DNA of 11,475 nucleotides from an uncultured Clostridia bacterium (GCA_944376785.1 CALWDV010000032.1:1-11475); one strand, 5' to 3'; positions 1 through 7,441 are shown, counted from the first letter of the stretch. Notes: generated by a model from the sequence alone, not told the origin. Numbers and translations: made by a program.

Positions 1-213
1 TTAAAGGAAGAAGAGAACAGAAAGGAAGCTTTAAAACTTAAAGGCGACAGCAAAAAAATTGAATGGGGAAGTCAAATTAGAAGTTATGTTTTTTGCCCAT
101 ACACAATGGTTAGTGACCACAGAACAGGTTTAAAATTAACCAATGTTGAAGCAGTTATGAATGGTGACATTGAACCTTTAATTTTAGAATATTTAAAGTG
201 GGAAAAAAGTTAA
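1..213 (+). CDS. prfB: Peptide chain release factor 2, C-terminal end (partial)
   Basis: The window opens inside an ORF in frame 1 that encodes 70 residues before a TAA stop. They contain the segment EWGSQIRSYVFCPYTMVSDH, then RTGLKLTNVEAVMNGDIEP, which is the RF2 form of the class I release-factor C-terminus; RF1 has a different sequence here (no WGSQIRSYV). RF2 recognises UGA and UAA in the ribosomal A site and triggers peptide release. The GGQ loop, the stop-codon recognition motif and any programmed frameshift site lie upstream of the window. The stop is 25 bases before the ATG of tsaD, with no terminator between, so the two are probably co-transcribed. Identification is secure although only the tail is visible. 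Confidence 0.93.
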   Translation, partial: LKEEENRKEALKLKGDSKKIEWGSQIRSYVFCPYTMVSDHRTGLKLTNVEAVMNGDIEPLILEYLKWEKS

Positions 214-226
214 TAATTTAATTTTC

Positions 227-232
227 AGGGTG
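227..232 (+). promoter_or_regulatory. Ribosome binding site that decides the tsaD start
   Basis: AGGGTG ends 6 bases before the ATG at 239. The in-frame GTG at 230 lies inside this Shine-Dalgarno sequence and has no site of its own, so ATG 239 is the better start. Confidence 0.6.
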
Positions 233-238
233 AACAAA

Positions 239-1321
239 ATGTATTTTAATAATGCAGAAGAAAAATTTAATAATTTAGTTAAAAACTATAAAACAAAAGA
301 TATTTTAATTTTGGGAATTGAAAGTAGTTGCGATGAAACCAGCATTGCAGTTGTTAAAAATGGACGTGAAGTTTTAAGTAATGTTATTGCCAGTCAAATT
401 GAAATTCACAAACGTTTTGGTGGTGTTGTGCCAGAAGTTGCAAGCAGAAATCATTTAATGGCAATAGATAATGTTTTAACAGAAGCTTTAGAAAAAGCAA
501 ACGTAACATTAAAAGATATTGATGCAATTGCAGTAACATATGGTGCTGGTTTAATGGGTGCATTAATGGTGGGTGTAACTTATGCAAAATCTTTGGCATT
601 TAGTTTAAACATTCCATTAATTAAAGTTAATCACATTAAAGGGCACATTAGTGCAAACTACATTGCCACTCCAACGCTAACTCCACCATACATTGCTTTA
701 ATTGTTAGTGGTGGGCACACAGCCATTGTTAAGGTTGCCGACTATGTTAATAATGTTTTAATTGGTTCAACAGTTGATGATGCTGTTGGTGAGGCATATG
801 ATAAGGTTGCCAAAGTTTTAGGATTAGGATATCCGGGTGGACCAATAATTGATAAAACTGCCAAAGAAGGCACTGCCAACATAAAATTTGTTAAATCTGA
901 TGCGTTAAAAAACAGTTTTAATTTTAGTTACAGTGGTTTAAAAACAGCTGTTATTAATTATTTACATAATTTGGAACAACACGGAGAAAACCCAGATGTT
1001 AAAAATGTTTGTGCATCTTTTCAAAATGAAGCAGTTGGTGTTTTAGTTGAAAAAAGTATTAAGGCATGTAAAAAGTTTAAATTTAAAAAACTTGCAGTTG
1101 CTGGTGGTGTTGCTGCAAATAGTTATTTGCGTTCTGAATTAAAAAAGGCAGGTGAAGAAAACGGAATTGAAGTTTTGTTCCCTCCAATGGTTTTGTGCAC
1201 AGACAATGCAGCAATGATTGCAGCAGAAGGATATTTTAATTTAATTTCTGGTTGTGGCTTGGCTAACACCGAACTAACAGCAACTCCAAACTTAAACTTA
1301 AAATATGTTGTTAAAAAATAA
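239..1321 (+). CDS. tsaD: tRNA N6-adenosine threonylcarbamoyltransferase TsaD
   Basis: TsaD transfers the threonylcarbamoyl group from TC-AMP to N6 of adenosine 37 in ANN-decoding tRNAs, acting with TsaB and TsaE in the cytoplasm. The 360-residue protein has the ASKHA/Kae1 fold signatures: GIESSCDET at 26-34, the metal-binding H-x3-H as H132 and H136 (NHIKGH), the SGGHT phosphate loop, the GYPGG segment, and the C-terminal CTDNAA with D322 as the third metal ligand. E. coli-type proteins start almost at the GIE motif, so about 20 extra, mostly polar residues precede the core here. The start is set by AGGGTG at 227; GTG 230 is rejected. tsaB and tsaE are not adjacent; the neighbour is prfB. 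The last codons are copied in the tandem repeat at 1300-1352. Confidence 0.96.
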   Translation: MYFNNAEEKFNNLVKNYKTKDILILGIESSCDETSIAVVKNGREVLSNVIASQIEIHKRFGGVVPEVASRNHLMAIDNVLTEALEKANVTLKDIDAIAVTYGAGLMGALMVGVTYAKSLAFSLNIPLIKVNHIKGHISANYIATPTLTPPYIALIVSGGHTAIVKVADYVNNVLIGSTVDDAVGEAYDKVAKVLGLGYPGGPIIDKTAKEGTANIKFVKSDALKNSFNFSYSGLKTAVINYLHNLEQHGENPDVKNVCASFQNEAVGVLVEKSIKACKKFKFKKLAVAGGVAANSYLRSELKKAGEENGIEVLFPPMVLCTDNAAMIAAEGYFNLISGCGLANTELTATPNLNLKYVVKK

Positions 1322-1352
1322 TCTCAAAATATGTTGTTAAAAAATAATCTCA
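1300..1352 (+). repeat. Perfect tandem duplication, 26-bp period, across the tsaD 3' end
   Basis: Two adjacent identical units (1301-1326 and 1327-1352) each hold the last six tsaD codons (KYVVKK), the TAA stop and TCTCA, the start of the terminator's left arm. The match extends one base left (A1300/A1326). The first copy is coding; the second follows the stop and is out of phase because 26 is not a multiple of 3. The copy nearest the terminator loop forms the working hairpin. Confidence 0.95.
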
Positions 1353-1373
1353 TTTTATTAATGAGATTTTTTT
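1346..1373 (+). terminator. Rho-independent terminator after tsaD
   Basis: AATCTCATT (1346-1354) pairs with AATGAGATT (1360-1368) across a 5-base loop, and the T-run reaches 1373. It ends the prfB-tsaD transcript. The duplicated left-arm fragment upstream (about 1320-1326) could form a weaker competing pairing. Confidence 0.85.
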
Positions 1374-1407
1374 GTTTGTTTTTAATTTTTTTTCTAATAT
1401 TAAAAAA

Positions 1408-1436
1408 TTTACTAAAATTATCTTTTTGTTTATAAT
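1408..1436 (+). promoter_or_regulatory. Sigma-A type promoter for the SDR-Nudix unit
   Basis: TTTACT (1408-1413), a 17-base spacer and a perfect TATAAT (1431-1436). Transcription would begin near 1443, almost on the Shine-Dalgarno sequence AAAGGAGA (1441-1448), so the leader would be only about 11 bases. Confidence 0.65.
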
Positions 1437-1453
1437 AATAAAAGGAGATTAAT

Positions 1454-2251
1454 ATGAAAAAAACGAATAGAGTGGTTATAATCACAGGTGATTCAAGTGG
1501 TTTTGGCTTGGAAATGGCAAAACTATTTATTGCTAATGGTGATAAGGTTTATGGTGTTTCTAGGCGTGAATTTTCTTTGGAAGGTTTAACACATTTTGCT
1601 TGTGACATTAGTGAACCAGAAAATTGTGAAAAAATAATTCGCGAAATTGCAGAAGTTGAAAATAACATTGACATTTTAATTAATAATGCAGGTTTTGGCA
1701 TTTCAGGTGCTGTGGAAGATACTAGCATTGAAAATGCTAAAAAAATTTTTGATGTTAACTTTTTTGGTGCTTTTTATTTAACCAAATATGCTTTACCATA
1801 TTTAAGGTTGAAAGGTGGAAAAATAATTAACACAAGTTCCATTGCAAGTGAAGTTCCACTTCCTTTTCAAGCATTCTATTCTTCAACTAAAAGTGCACTT
1901 GACACTTTGTTTAACGCAATGCGAGAAGAAATTTATGATTATAATGTGAGTGTAACTTCAATTATGCCAGGAGATGCAAAAACAGATTTCACTAAAAACA
2001 GAGTTAAAAACAAAAGTAATTCGGCATATAAAGAAGCGTGTGAAAAAAGTGTTAAAACAATGGAAAAAGACGAAAGTAAGGGCATAACACCATTAATGGT
2101 TGCAAAAACTGTTTTTAAAGTTGCAAACATGAAAAAACCACCTTTTAAAAAGTTAGTGGGCAAAAAAGATAGTTTCTTACTTTTTGTTTATAAAGTTTTG
2201 CCAAAACGAATTAGAAGTTGGTTGCTTCGAAAAATTTATGCAAGTAAATAA
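1454..2251 (+). CDS. Short-chain dehydrogenase/reductase (SDR), NAD(P)-dependent
   Basis: This 265-residue Rossmann-fold oxidoreductase has the classical SDR signatures: the cofactor loop TGDSSGFG (11-18), D51 after beta-3, NNAG (77-80), the structural N102, catalytic S129, and Y142-x3-K146 (YSSTK). The Arg pair R37-R38 after beta-2 suggests NADP(H) preference, which is inference. The last 30 residues are basic and hydrophobic (about 240-262) and could lie against the membrane or form an extended dimer arm. The substrate cannot be read from the sequence. AAAGGAGA sits 5 bases before the ATG. The gene leads a two-gene unit with the Nudix hydrolase 20 bases downstream; both handle nucleotide cofactors or their products, but no shared pathway is shown. 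Confidence 0.9.
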   Translation: MKKTNRVVIITGDSSGFGLEMAKLFIANGDKVYGVSRREFSLEGLTHFACDISEPENCEKIIREIAEVENNIDILINNAGFGISGAVEDTSIENAKKIFDVNFFGAFYLTKYALPYLRLKGGKIINTSSIASEVPLPFQAFYSSTKSALDTLFNAMREEIYDYNVSVTSIMPGDAKTDFTKNRVKNKSNSAYKEACEKSVKTMEKDESKGITPLMVAKTVFKVANMKKPPFKKLVGKKDSFLLFVYKVLPKRIRSWLLRKIYASK

Positions 2252-2271
2252 TTTTTAATAAGGAAATAATT

Positions 2272-2820
2272 ATGAAAATATTAAAATTGGTTAAACACAC
2301 CAACAATAAATTTTTAAATTTTTATGAATTGGAATTAGAAAAAGAGAAAGTTTTTCATTACTATTTTGTTAGTCGCAGACCAACAAATAAAGTGGGCAGA
2401 AAAGATGTTTGCGATGCAGTAAAAGTTTTACCTTTTATTGAAAAAACAAAAGAAATTGTTTTCATTAAAAATTTTAGACCAGTTGTGAACGATTTTGTTT
2501 ATGAAGTTCCAGCAGGTTTGGTTGATAAAAATGAAGAACCTGAGGTTGCTTGTGCTAGGGAACTAAAAGAAGAAATAGGGGCAAAGGTAACAAATTTAAT
2601 AAAGGTTTTAAACAATAGTTTTGTTAGTGTTGGTTTAAGTGATGAAACTGTGGAATGTTATTTTGCCAGTGTTGAACTTGACTACTCACAAAAACTTGAT
2701 GAATGTGAAGAAATTGAAATAATTAAAGTTCCACTAGAAAAAGCACCTGAATTTTTAAATAGTCATCAATTTGATGCAATTTCATTTTTACTTGCAGAAC
2801 TATTTTTACAAAAAAAATAA
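2272..2820 (+). CDS. Nudix hydrolase, ADP-ribose pyrophosphatase type
   Basis: The 182-residue protein carries a complete Nudix box at 82-104: G82, E88, then R96-E97-L98-x-E100-E101-I102-G103, which coordinates Mg2+ for hydrolysis of a nucleoside diphosphate linked to another group. The preceding FVYEVPAGLVD segment and the overall length are typical of the NudF/YqkG ADP-ribose pyrophosphatase group, which splits ADP-ribose into AMP and ribose 5-phosphate; other NDP-sugars remain possible. AAGGA at 2260-2264 lies 7 bases before the ATG, and the gap to the SDR stop is 20 bases, so the two are co-transcribed. The stop codon forms part of the following terminator stem. Confidence 0.88.
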   Translation: MKILKLVKHTNNKFLNFYELELEKEKVFHYYFVSRRPTNKVGRKDVCDAVKVLPFIEKTKEIVFIKNFRPVVNDFVYEVPAGLVDKNEEPEVACARELKEEIGAKVTNLIKVLNNSFVSVGLSDETVECYFASVELDYSQKLDECEEIEIIKVPLEKAPEFLNSHQFDAISFLLAELFLQKK

Positions 2821-2844
2821 AGGGTTAAACCCTTTATTTTTTTT
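2817..2844. terminator. Bidirectional terminator between the Nudix gene and the YgjV-like gene
   Basis: ATAAAGGG (2817-2824) and CCCTTTAT (2830-2837) form an 8-bp stem with a 5-base loop. A T-run follows on the + strand (2837-2844) and an A-run precedes it (to 2817), giving a T-run on the - strand, so it can end both convergent transcripts. Confidence 0.85.
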
Positions 2845-2856
2845 CTAGAATTATAT

Positions 2857-3429
2857 TTATTTTTTTTCATCAGTAATTTCATTTTTATTTTCTTTAGCTT
2901 TATTAATTTCTGCGTTGGTTTTCTTTTTTGCGTTTATTATTATTCCAACAATGGCACTAATCATTAACACAATTTCTAAACTTGCACCAAAATAAGAAAG
3001 TATTAAAAACATATAAATAATGTTTAAAACATTTCTAATTAAAGCACCAGATTTACAAATGATAATATTTGTGAAAATCATTGTTGTTAAATAAACCAAC
3101 ATTGAAAACATTGGTAACAATGAAATTGCACTTTCCCAAGTTAACACACTTGCAATTATTGTAATGATTATTGTGAGTATTGTTGTTAATAAATTATATT
3201 TTGTTTTGTTATATTTTTCTAATAAGAACATAACAATCAAATACACAACATCAATAAATATTGTGGCAGCACCTGTTAATCCACCAGGCAATAACAAATA
3301 ATGACACGCAAACAACACATCAGAAATTAATAAAAACATTACTAAAGAAATTTTCTTTTTAGTTAGCATTGAAATAACATAAAATATGTCAGCAACACAA
3401 ACTAAAATTTGTGAAATAATAAACAACAT
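2857..3429 (-). CDS. YgjV-like multi-pass membrane protein of unknown function
   Basis: The 190-residue product has six or seven hydrophobic segments, at about 1-21, 27-46, 50-70, 79-96, 101-123, 130-146 and 150-166, and a charged Lys/Glu-rich tail from about 167. The order of short loops, with LLPGGLTGAATIFID after the second segment and LLPMFSMLVYLTTMI later, resembles the inner-membrane YgjV family, whose function is not established. The resemblance is from memory of the family pattern and is moderate. The ATG lies 16 bases after the rubrerythrin stop, with only a weak TTGAG-like site, so translation may depend on coupling to rubrerythrin. The link to oxidative stress is positional only. 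Confidence 0.7.
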   Translation of the reverse strand: MLFIISQILVCVADIFYVISMLTKKKISLVMFLLISDVLFACHYLLLPGGLTGAATIFIDVVYLIVMFLLEKYNKTKYNLLTTILTIIITIIASVLTWESAISLLPMFSMLVYLTTMIFTNIIICKSGALIRNVLNIIYMFLILSYFGASLEIVLMISAIVGIIINAKKKTNAEINKAKENKNEITDEKK

Positions 3430-3445
3430 TTTTTAACTCAAATTC

Positions 3446-3988
3446 TTATCTAAAATTTTCATTTTTTACTTCAAAGAAACTCTTTGGGTGGTTGCAAACA
3501 GGGCAAACTTCTGGTGCAGAAGTTCCTTTATAAATGTGACCACAGTTTCTGCATTGCCAATAAACTTCGCCATCTTTAACAAAAACTTTTTTGTCAGCAA
3601 CGTTTTTAGCAAGTGCTCTGTAACGTTCTTCGTGAGTTTTTTCAATTTCTGCAACTGCACGGAATTTATAAGCAATTTCTTTAAATCCTTCTTCTTCTGC
3701 TTCTTCTGCCATGCGTTTGTACATTTCTGTCCATTCGCCATTTTCACCAGCAGCAGCATCTAACAAATTGTCGTATGTTCCAGGAACATCTCCACCATGC
3801 AAATATTTAAACCAAAGTTTAGCATGTTCTTTTTCGTTGTCAGCTGTTTCAGCAAAAATTGCAGCAATTTGTTCGTAACCATCTTTTTTTGCTTTACTAG
3901 CATAATAAGTATATTTATTTCTTGCTTGGCTTTCACCAGCAAATGCTTCCATTAAATTTTTTTCGGTTTTTGTACCTTTTAAATTCAT
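3446..3988 (-). CDS. rbr: Rubrerythrin
   Basis: Rubrerythrin is a cytoplasmic non-haem di-iron peroxidase that reduces hydrogen peroxide with electrons from rubredoxin-type carriers, a hallmark of anaerobes. The 180-residue protein has an N-terminal ferritin-like four-helix domain with the expected ligands E19, E52-x2-H55, E95-x2-E98 and E116-x2-H119, then a C-terminal rubredoxin-like FeS4 domain with C146-x2-C149 and C162-x2-C165. Length and domain order match classical rubrerythrin. The start is ATG 3988, seven bases after GGAGG; a longer in-frame reading back to 4045 would run through the promoter. It is the first gene of a unit with the YgjV-like protein. All metal ligands are present, so it should be functional. 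Confidence 0.96.
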   Translation of the reverse strand: MNLKGTKTEKNLMEAFAGESQARNKYTYYASKAKKDGYEQIAAIFAETADNEKEHAKLWFKYLHGGDVPGTYDNLLDAAAGENGEWTEMYKRMAEEAEEEGFKEIAYKFRAVAEIEKTHEERYRALAKNVADKKVFVKDGEVYWQCRNCGHIYKGTSAPEVCPVCNHPKSFFEVKNENFR

Positions 3989-3995
3989 AATTAAA

Positions 3996-4000
3996 CCTCC
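3996..4000 (-). promoter_or_regulatory. Ribosome binding site that decides the rubrerythrin start
   Basis: GGAGG on the - strand, seven bases before ATG 3988. The upstream in-frame ATGs have no such site. Confidence 0.85.
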
Positions 4001-4016
4001 ATGTTTTTCTGCTATC

Positions 4017-4045
4017 ATTATAGCAACTTTTAAATTTAACAACAA
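4017..4045 (-). promoter_or_regulatory. Promoter of the rubrerythrin unit
   Basis: On the - strand, TTGTTG (4045-4040), 17 bases, then a perfect TATAAT (4022-4017). Start of transcription would be near 4010, giving a leader of about 22 bases. No obvious PerR-type dyad is visible around it. Confidence 0.6.
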
Positions 4046-4129
4046 ATATTTTAAATAAAATTTTATTAATTATTATTAAATAATTTCATAATTAACTTTA
4101 TTATGTTAAAATTAAAAGTAGGAGAAAAT

Positions 4130-4861
4130 ATGAAACAATTAAAATGTACTCAATGTGGGGCAAGTATTAATGCCGAAACATTAACTTGTGAATATTGTGG
4201 TTCTGTTTACTTAAATTCTGAAAACAAAACAAATAATTCAAAAAAAGAAACAAAGCCAGAAATAAGTGTTAGAGAATTATCTAATTTGGAACTATCAAAA
4301 CTAGCTAAAACTTTAACAAAAGCAAGTTATAGAAGTGAAATAGTGGTTATTTTGTTTATGATTGCTTGGACATCGGTTGCCTTTTTTATGTTCGTAAATT
4401 TTTTAGGTATCTCTTCAAAATTTAAAGGGCATGGTTTTGGTGGATTCGGTGGTGATAGTATTTTTGCCATTGTGCCTTTAATTTTTGCAATTATTGGTGT
4501 TGTTACCATAATTAGAATTTGCATTAATATGTTTTCTGGTAACATTTCAAAAGAAATTAAATTAATTGAAAATGGCGACTTTGAAACTGCTCATGAAAGT
4601 TTAGAAAAAAGAGAAGAAAAAAAACATAATAAAAACTATGTTGTTGCAATGATTTTAATTGATTATTTTAAACTAAATAATTTTAACGAAGCAAAACATC
4701 ACATTATTAATTTGCCACAACAAGAACTTGCTTACTTTATTAAAAAAAGCACAGTTATTTTAGAAATTGCCGATAATTTAGGTGTTAAAACACCAGAATT
4801 TAGTTTTACAAATTTTAATGATATAAATTATCATGGTGGTGGTTATTCAGTAAGATTTTAA
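4130..4861 (+). CDS. Zinc-ribbon, two-TM protein with TPR-like C-terminal region, unknown function
   Basis: I do not recognise a named family. The 243-residue protein begins with a zinc ribbon (C6-x2-C9 and C20-x2-C23), followed by a polar Lys/Asn linker (29-47), a hydrophobic segment at about 71-94, a glycine-rich loop (GHGFGGFGG, 100-108), a second hydrophobic segment at about 111-134, and a soluble C-terminal part. There GDFETAHESL (149-158) and NNFNEAKHHI (183-192) look like two degenerate TPR helices. Both ends are probably cytoplasmic. The start is ATG 4130, five bases after AGGAG (4120-4124); an in-frame ATG at 4103 has no site. It shares a 141-base divergent gap with rubrerythrin; no clear promoter stands out in its AT-rich half. 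Confidence 0.75.
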   Translation: MKQLKCTQCGASINAETLTCEYCGSVYLNSENKTNNSKKETKPEISVRELSNLELSKLAKTLTKASYRSEIVVILFMIAWTSVAFFMFVNFLGISSKFKGHGFGGFGGDSIFAIVPLIFAIIGVVTIIRICINMFSGNISKEIKLIENGDFETAHESLEKREEKKHNKNYVVAMILIDYFKLNNFNEAKHHIINLPQQELAYFIKKSTVILEIADNLGVKTPEFSFTNFNDINYHGGGYSVRF

Positions 4862-4891
4862 AAAAAACACAAACGCAAGTTTGTGTTTTTT
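4862..4891. terminator. Bidirectional terminator between the zinc-ribbon gene and leuS
   Basis: A perfect 13-bp stem (4862-4874 with 4879-4891) closes a GCAA tetraloop of the stable GNRA class. It has six T residues on the + strand side and matching A residues on the other, so it can serve both convergent genes. Confidence 0.88.
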
Positions 4892-4917
4892 GTTTCTATA
4901 TTTTTAATAATATTAAT

Positions 4918-7332
4918 TTATTTTGCAATAATGTTAATTAATCTGTTTGGAATAATAATTGCTTTAACAAATGTTTTTCCTGCCATTGCATTTTTAACTT
5001 TTTCATTTTCTAATGCTTGTTTTTCAATTTCGGCATTTGTTAATTTTGTTCCAAACATTTCTCTGGCAATAATTTTGTTATTAATTTGAATAGCATATTC
5101 AATTTCATCTTTAACAAGTTTGCTTTCGTCCCAAACAGGCCATGTAGCATCTTTAATGTGAGGTTCAAAATTTTGATTTGTCCACACTTCTTCTGTAATA
5201 TGTGGTGCAAAAGGATTTAATAATAACAATAATGTTTTATATTCAGCTTTATTAATTTTGCCAACTTTTTGAACTTCATTTGCCAAAATCATTAAAGCAG
5301 CAATAGCTGTGTTAAATTTAATGTTATCAATGTCGTTTGTAACTTTTTTAATTGCAGTGTGCATTGCAACACTTAGTTCTTTTGAATATTCATCTCCATC
5401 AACTAAAATATCTTGGAAATTATAAACTTTTGTTATGAATTTGTTACATGCTTTAACGCCATCATCACTCCAATTAACACTTTGGAAATAATCACCCATA
5501 AAAGCTTCCCAAACACGCAAACTATCTGCACCATATTCTTTAATAACTTCACGTGGATCAACAACATTACCTAAACTTTTGCTCATTTTAACGCCATTAG
5601 AACCTAAAACCAATCCTTGACTAATTCTAGATTTAAATGGTTCACTAACAGGGCTTAAACCAATGTCGTATAAAAATTTATTCCAAAATCTAGCATATAA
5701 CAAGTGTCTTGTTGTGTGCTCGTTACCACCATTATAAAGGTCAACAGGCAACCAACTTTTTAATGCGTCCATACTTGCAAATTCTTTGTCGTTTTTAGGG
5801 TCGCAATAACGCATGAAATACCAACTTGATCCAGCCCAACCAGGCATTGTGTCGGTTTCACGTTTTGCAGGTTTTCCACATTTAGGGCAGGTTGTGTTAA
5901 CCCAATCGGTAATTAATGAAAGTGGGCTTTCACCATCAATTGTTGGTTCATAACTTTCCACTTGTGGAAGGGTTATTGGCAAATCTTTTTCGTCAACTGG
6001 TTGCCAACCACAATGCTCACAATAAACCATTGGAATTGGTTCGCCCCAATAACGTTGACGGCTAAACACCCAATCACGCATTTTAAAGTTTACTTGTTTT
6101 TCAGCAACGCCCATTTTTTCAAGTTTTTCAGCAATTTTCTTTTTAGCATCTTCAACAATTAAGCCACTAAATTCTTCGCTGTTAATTAGTTTTGCATTTG
6201 CTCCTAAATAATCTTGTTTTTCATAAGCACAACCAGTTGGTTCGTTGTTTCCTTCAATAACTTTAATAAAATCAATTCCATGCTCTTTTGCAAATTCATA
6301 GTCACGTTGGTCATGAGAAGGAACTGCCATAACAGCACCACTACCATAACTTGCTAAAACGAAATCGCCCAAGTAAACAGGAACTTCTTTTCCGTTTGCA
6401 GGGTTAATTGCTGTAATACCTTTTAAGCAAACACCAGATTTGCCTTTGTTTAATTCACTTCTTTCAAAATCGCTTTTCTTTTTTGCTTCGTTAACATAAG
6501 CTTCAACTTCTGCATAGTTTTCAATTTTATCTTTTAGCTTTTTAACAAGTGGGTGCTCTGGTGCTAAAACCATAAATGTTATTCCATAAATTGTTTCAAT
6601 GCAGGTTGTAAAAATGTCAAATGTGCCACCTTGTTTAATTTGAAAAGTAACTTTTTCGCCTTCACTTTTTCCAATCCAGTTAATTTGGCTGGTTTTAATG
6701 TGTTCCATATAGTCGGTGTCTTTCAAATCTTCAAGCAATCTGTCGGCATATTTGGTCATTTTTAAAATCCATTGTGCCTTTGTTTTTTGTTGAACTTCGC
6801 TATGACATTGACAGCAATATCCACCTTCGACTTCTTCATTTGCTAAAACACCACAATTAGGGCACCAGTTAACATTGGTTTCTTGTTTTTCTGCAAGTCC
6901 GTGTTTATAAAATTGCAAAAATTGCCATTGTGTCCATTTGTAATAATCTGGGTCACAAGTTGAAATTTCACGGCTCCAATCAACACTTAACCCAACCATT
7001 TTTAATTGCTCTTTAAAAGTTGCAATGTTTCTAGCAACAATTTCTTGTGGAAGTTTGTGTTCTTTAATTGCAGTTCTTTCTGCTTCCAAACCAAAAGCAT
7101 CACAACCCATAGGAAATAAAACATTATATCCTTGCATTCTTTTCTTTCTTGCCACAGCATCAAGAGCAGAGTAACTTCTAACGTGACCTGTGTGCAAACC
7201 TTTTCCGCTTGGATATGGAAATTCAATTAAGATGTAAGCATTTTGTTTGTTTGGTTCCAGGTTTTTAACCTCAAATCTTTTTTCTTTTTCCCAAACATTT
7301 TGCCATTTTTCTTCAATCTTTCTAAAATCCAT
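4918..7332 (-). CDS. leuS: Leucyl-tRNA synthetase
   Basis: This class I synthetase charges tRNA-Leu and edits mischarged non-cognate products. The 804 residues include the ATP-site HTGH (47-50), zinc-ribbon-like cysteine pairs C157/C160 with C174/C176, the CP1 editing domain (about 225-410) with the conserved editing Asp D344 in HDQRDYEFA, a second set C438/C441 and C482/C485, KMSKS (582-586), the anticodon-binding helices and the small C-terminal domain. The leucine-specific insertion before KMSKS is absent, as in B. subtilis. Several signatures are unusual: GCDAFGLEAE at 76-85 where GWDAFGLPAE is common, TTCIET at 242-247 instead of TTRPDT, and GGNEHTTRH. The key threonine T247 is kept. AAGGAGA precedes the ATG by 5 bases. 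It is transcribed alone, and the short leader has no T-box. Confidence 0.96.
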   Translation of the reverse strand: MDFRKIEEKWQNVWEKEKRFEVKNLEPNKQNAYILIEFPYPSGKGLHTGHVRSYSALDAVARKKRMQGYNVLFPMGCDAFGLEAERTAIKEHKLPQEIVARNIATFKEQLKMVGLSVDWSREISTCDPDYYKWTQWQFLQFYKHGLAEKQETNVNWCPNCGVLANEEVEGGYCCQCHSEVQQKTKAQWILKMTKYADRLLEDLKDTDYMEHIKTSQINWIGKSEGEKVTFQIKQGGTFDIFTTCIETIYGITFMVLAPEHPLVKKLKDKIENYAEVEAYVNEAKKKSDFERSELNKGKSGVCLKGITAINPANGKEVPVYLGDFVLASYGSGAVMAVPSHDQRDYEFAKEHGIDFIKVIEGNNEPTGCAYEKQDYLGANAKLINSEEFSGLIVEDAKKKIAEKLEKMGVAEKQVNFKMRDWVFSRQRYWGEPIPMVYCEHCGWQPVDEKDLPITLPQVESYEPTIDGESPLSLITDWVNTTCPKCGKPAKRETDTMPGWAGSSWYFMRYCDPKNDKEFASMDALKSWLPVDLYNGGNEHTTRHLLYARFWNKFLYDIGLSPVSEPFKSRISQGLVLGSNGVKMSKSLGNVVDPREVIKEYGADSLRVWEAFMGDYFQSVNWSDDGVKACNKFITKVYNFQDILVDGDEYSKELSVAMHTAIKKVTNDIDNIKFNTAIAALMILANEVQKVGKINKAEYKTLLLLLNPFAPHITEEVWTNQNFEPHIKDATWPVWDESKLVKDEIEYAIQINNKIIAREMFGTKLTNAEIEKQALENEKVKNAMAGKTFVKAIIIPNRLINIIAK

Positions 7333-7361
7333 GTTCTTCTCCTTATAAACTTCATATGGCT

Positions 7362-7390
7362 ATTTTATTATAAAAATAAAAAAAAATCAA
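7362..7390 (-). promoter_or_regulatory. Promoter of leuS
   Basis: On the - strand, TTGATT (7390-7385), 17 bases, TAAAAT (7367-7362). A perfect TATAAT (7372-7367) overlaps it but lacks a spaced -35. The leader would be only about 25 bases. Confidence 0.5.
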
Positions 7391-7441
7391 TTATTTGCTT
7401 TAATCCTTTTTTAAATAATAATTTAAAACACAAATTGGATT

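Noticed and set aside
384..599. An antisense ORF of 71 codons inside tsaD.
   Set aside because: It is a shadow of a strongly conserved gene, has biased Leu/His composition and no ribosome site.
3488..3763. Overlapping ORFs on both strands within rubrerythrin, including a Phe/Ser/Asn-rich + strand frame.
   Set aside because: They are complementary or alternate frames of rubrerythrin codons, with no start signals of their own.
3989..4045. A longer rubrerythrin reading with 19 extra N-terminal residues.
   Set aside because: It would span the TATAAT box and the GGAGG site; ATG 3988 has an ideal ribosome site and the family N-terminus begins there.
4883..5089. A hydrophobic 68-codon + strand ORF over the leuS 3' end.
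   Set aside because: It is the complement of the conserved LeuRS C-terminal domain; the hydrophobicity comes from A-rich codons read in antisense.
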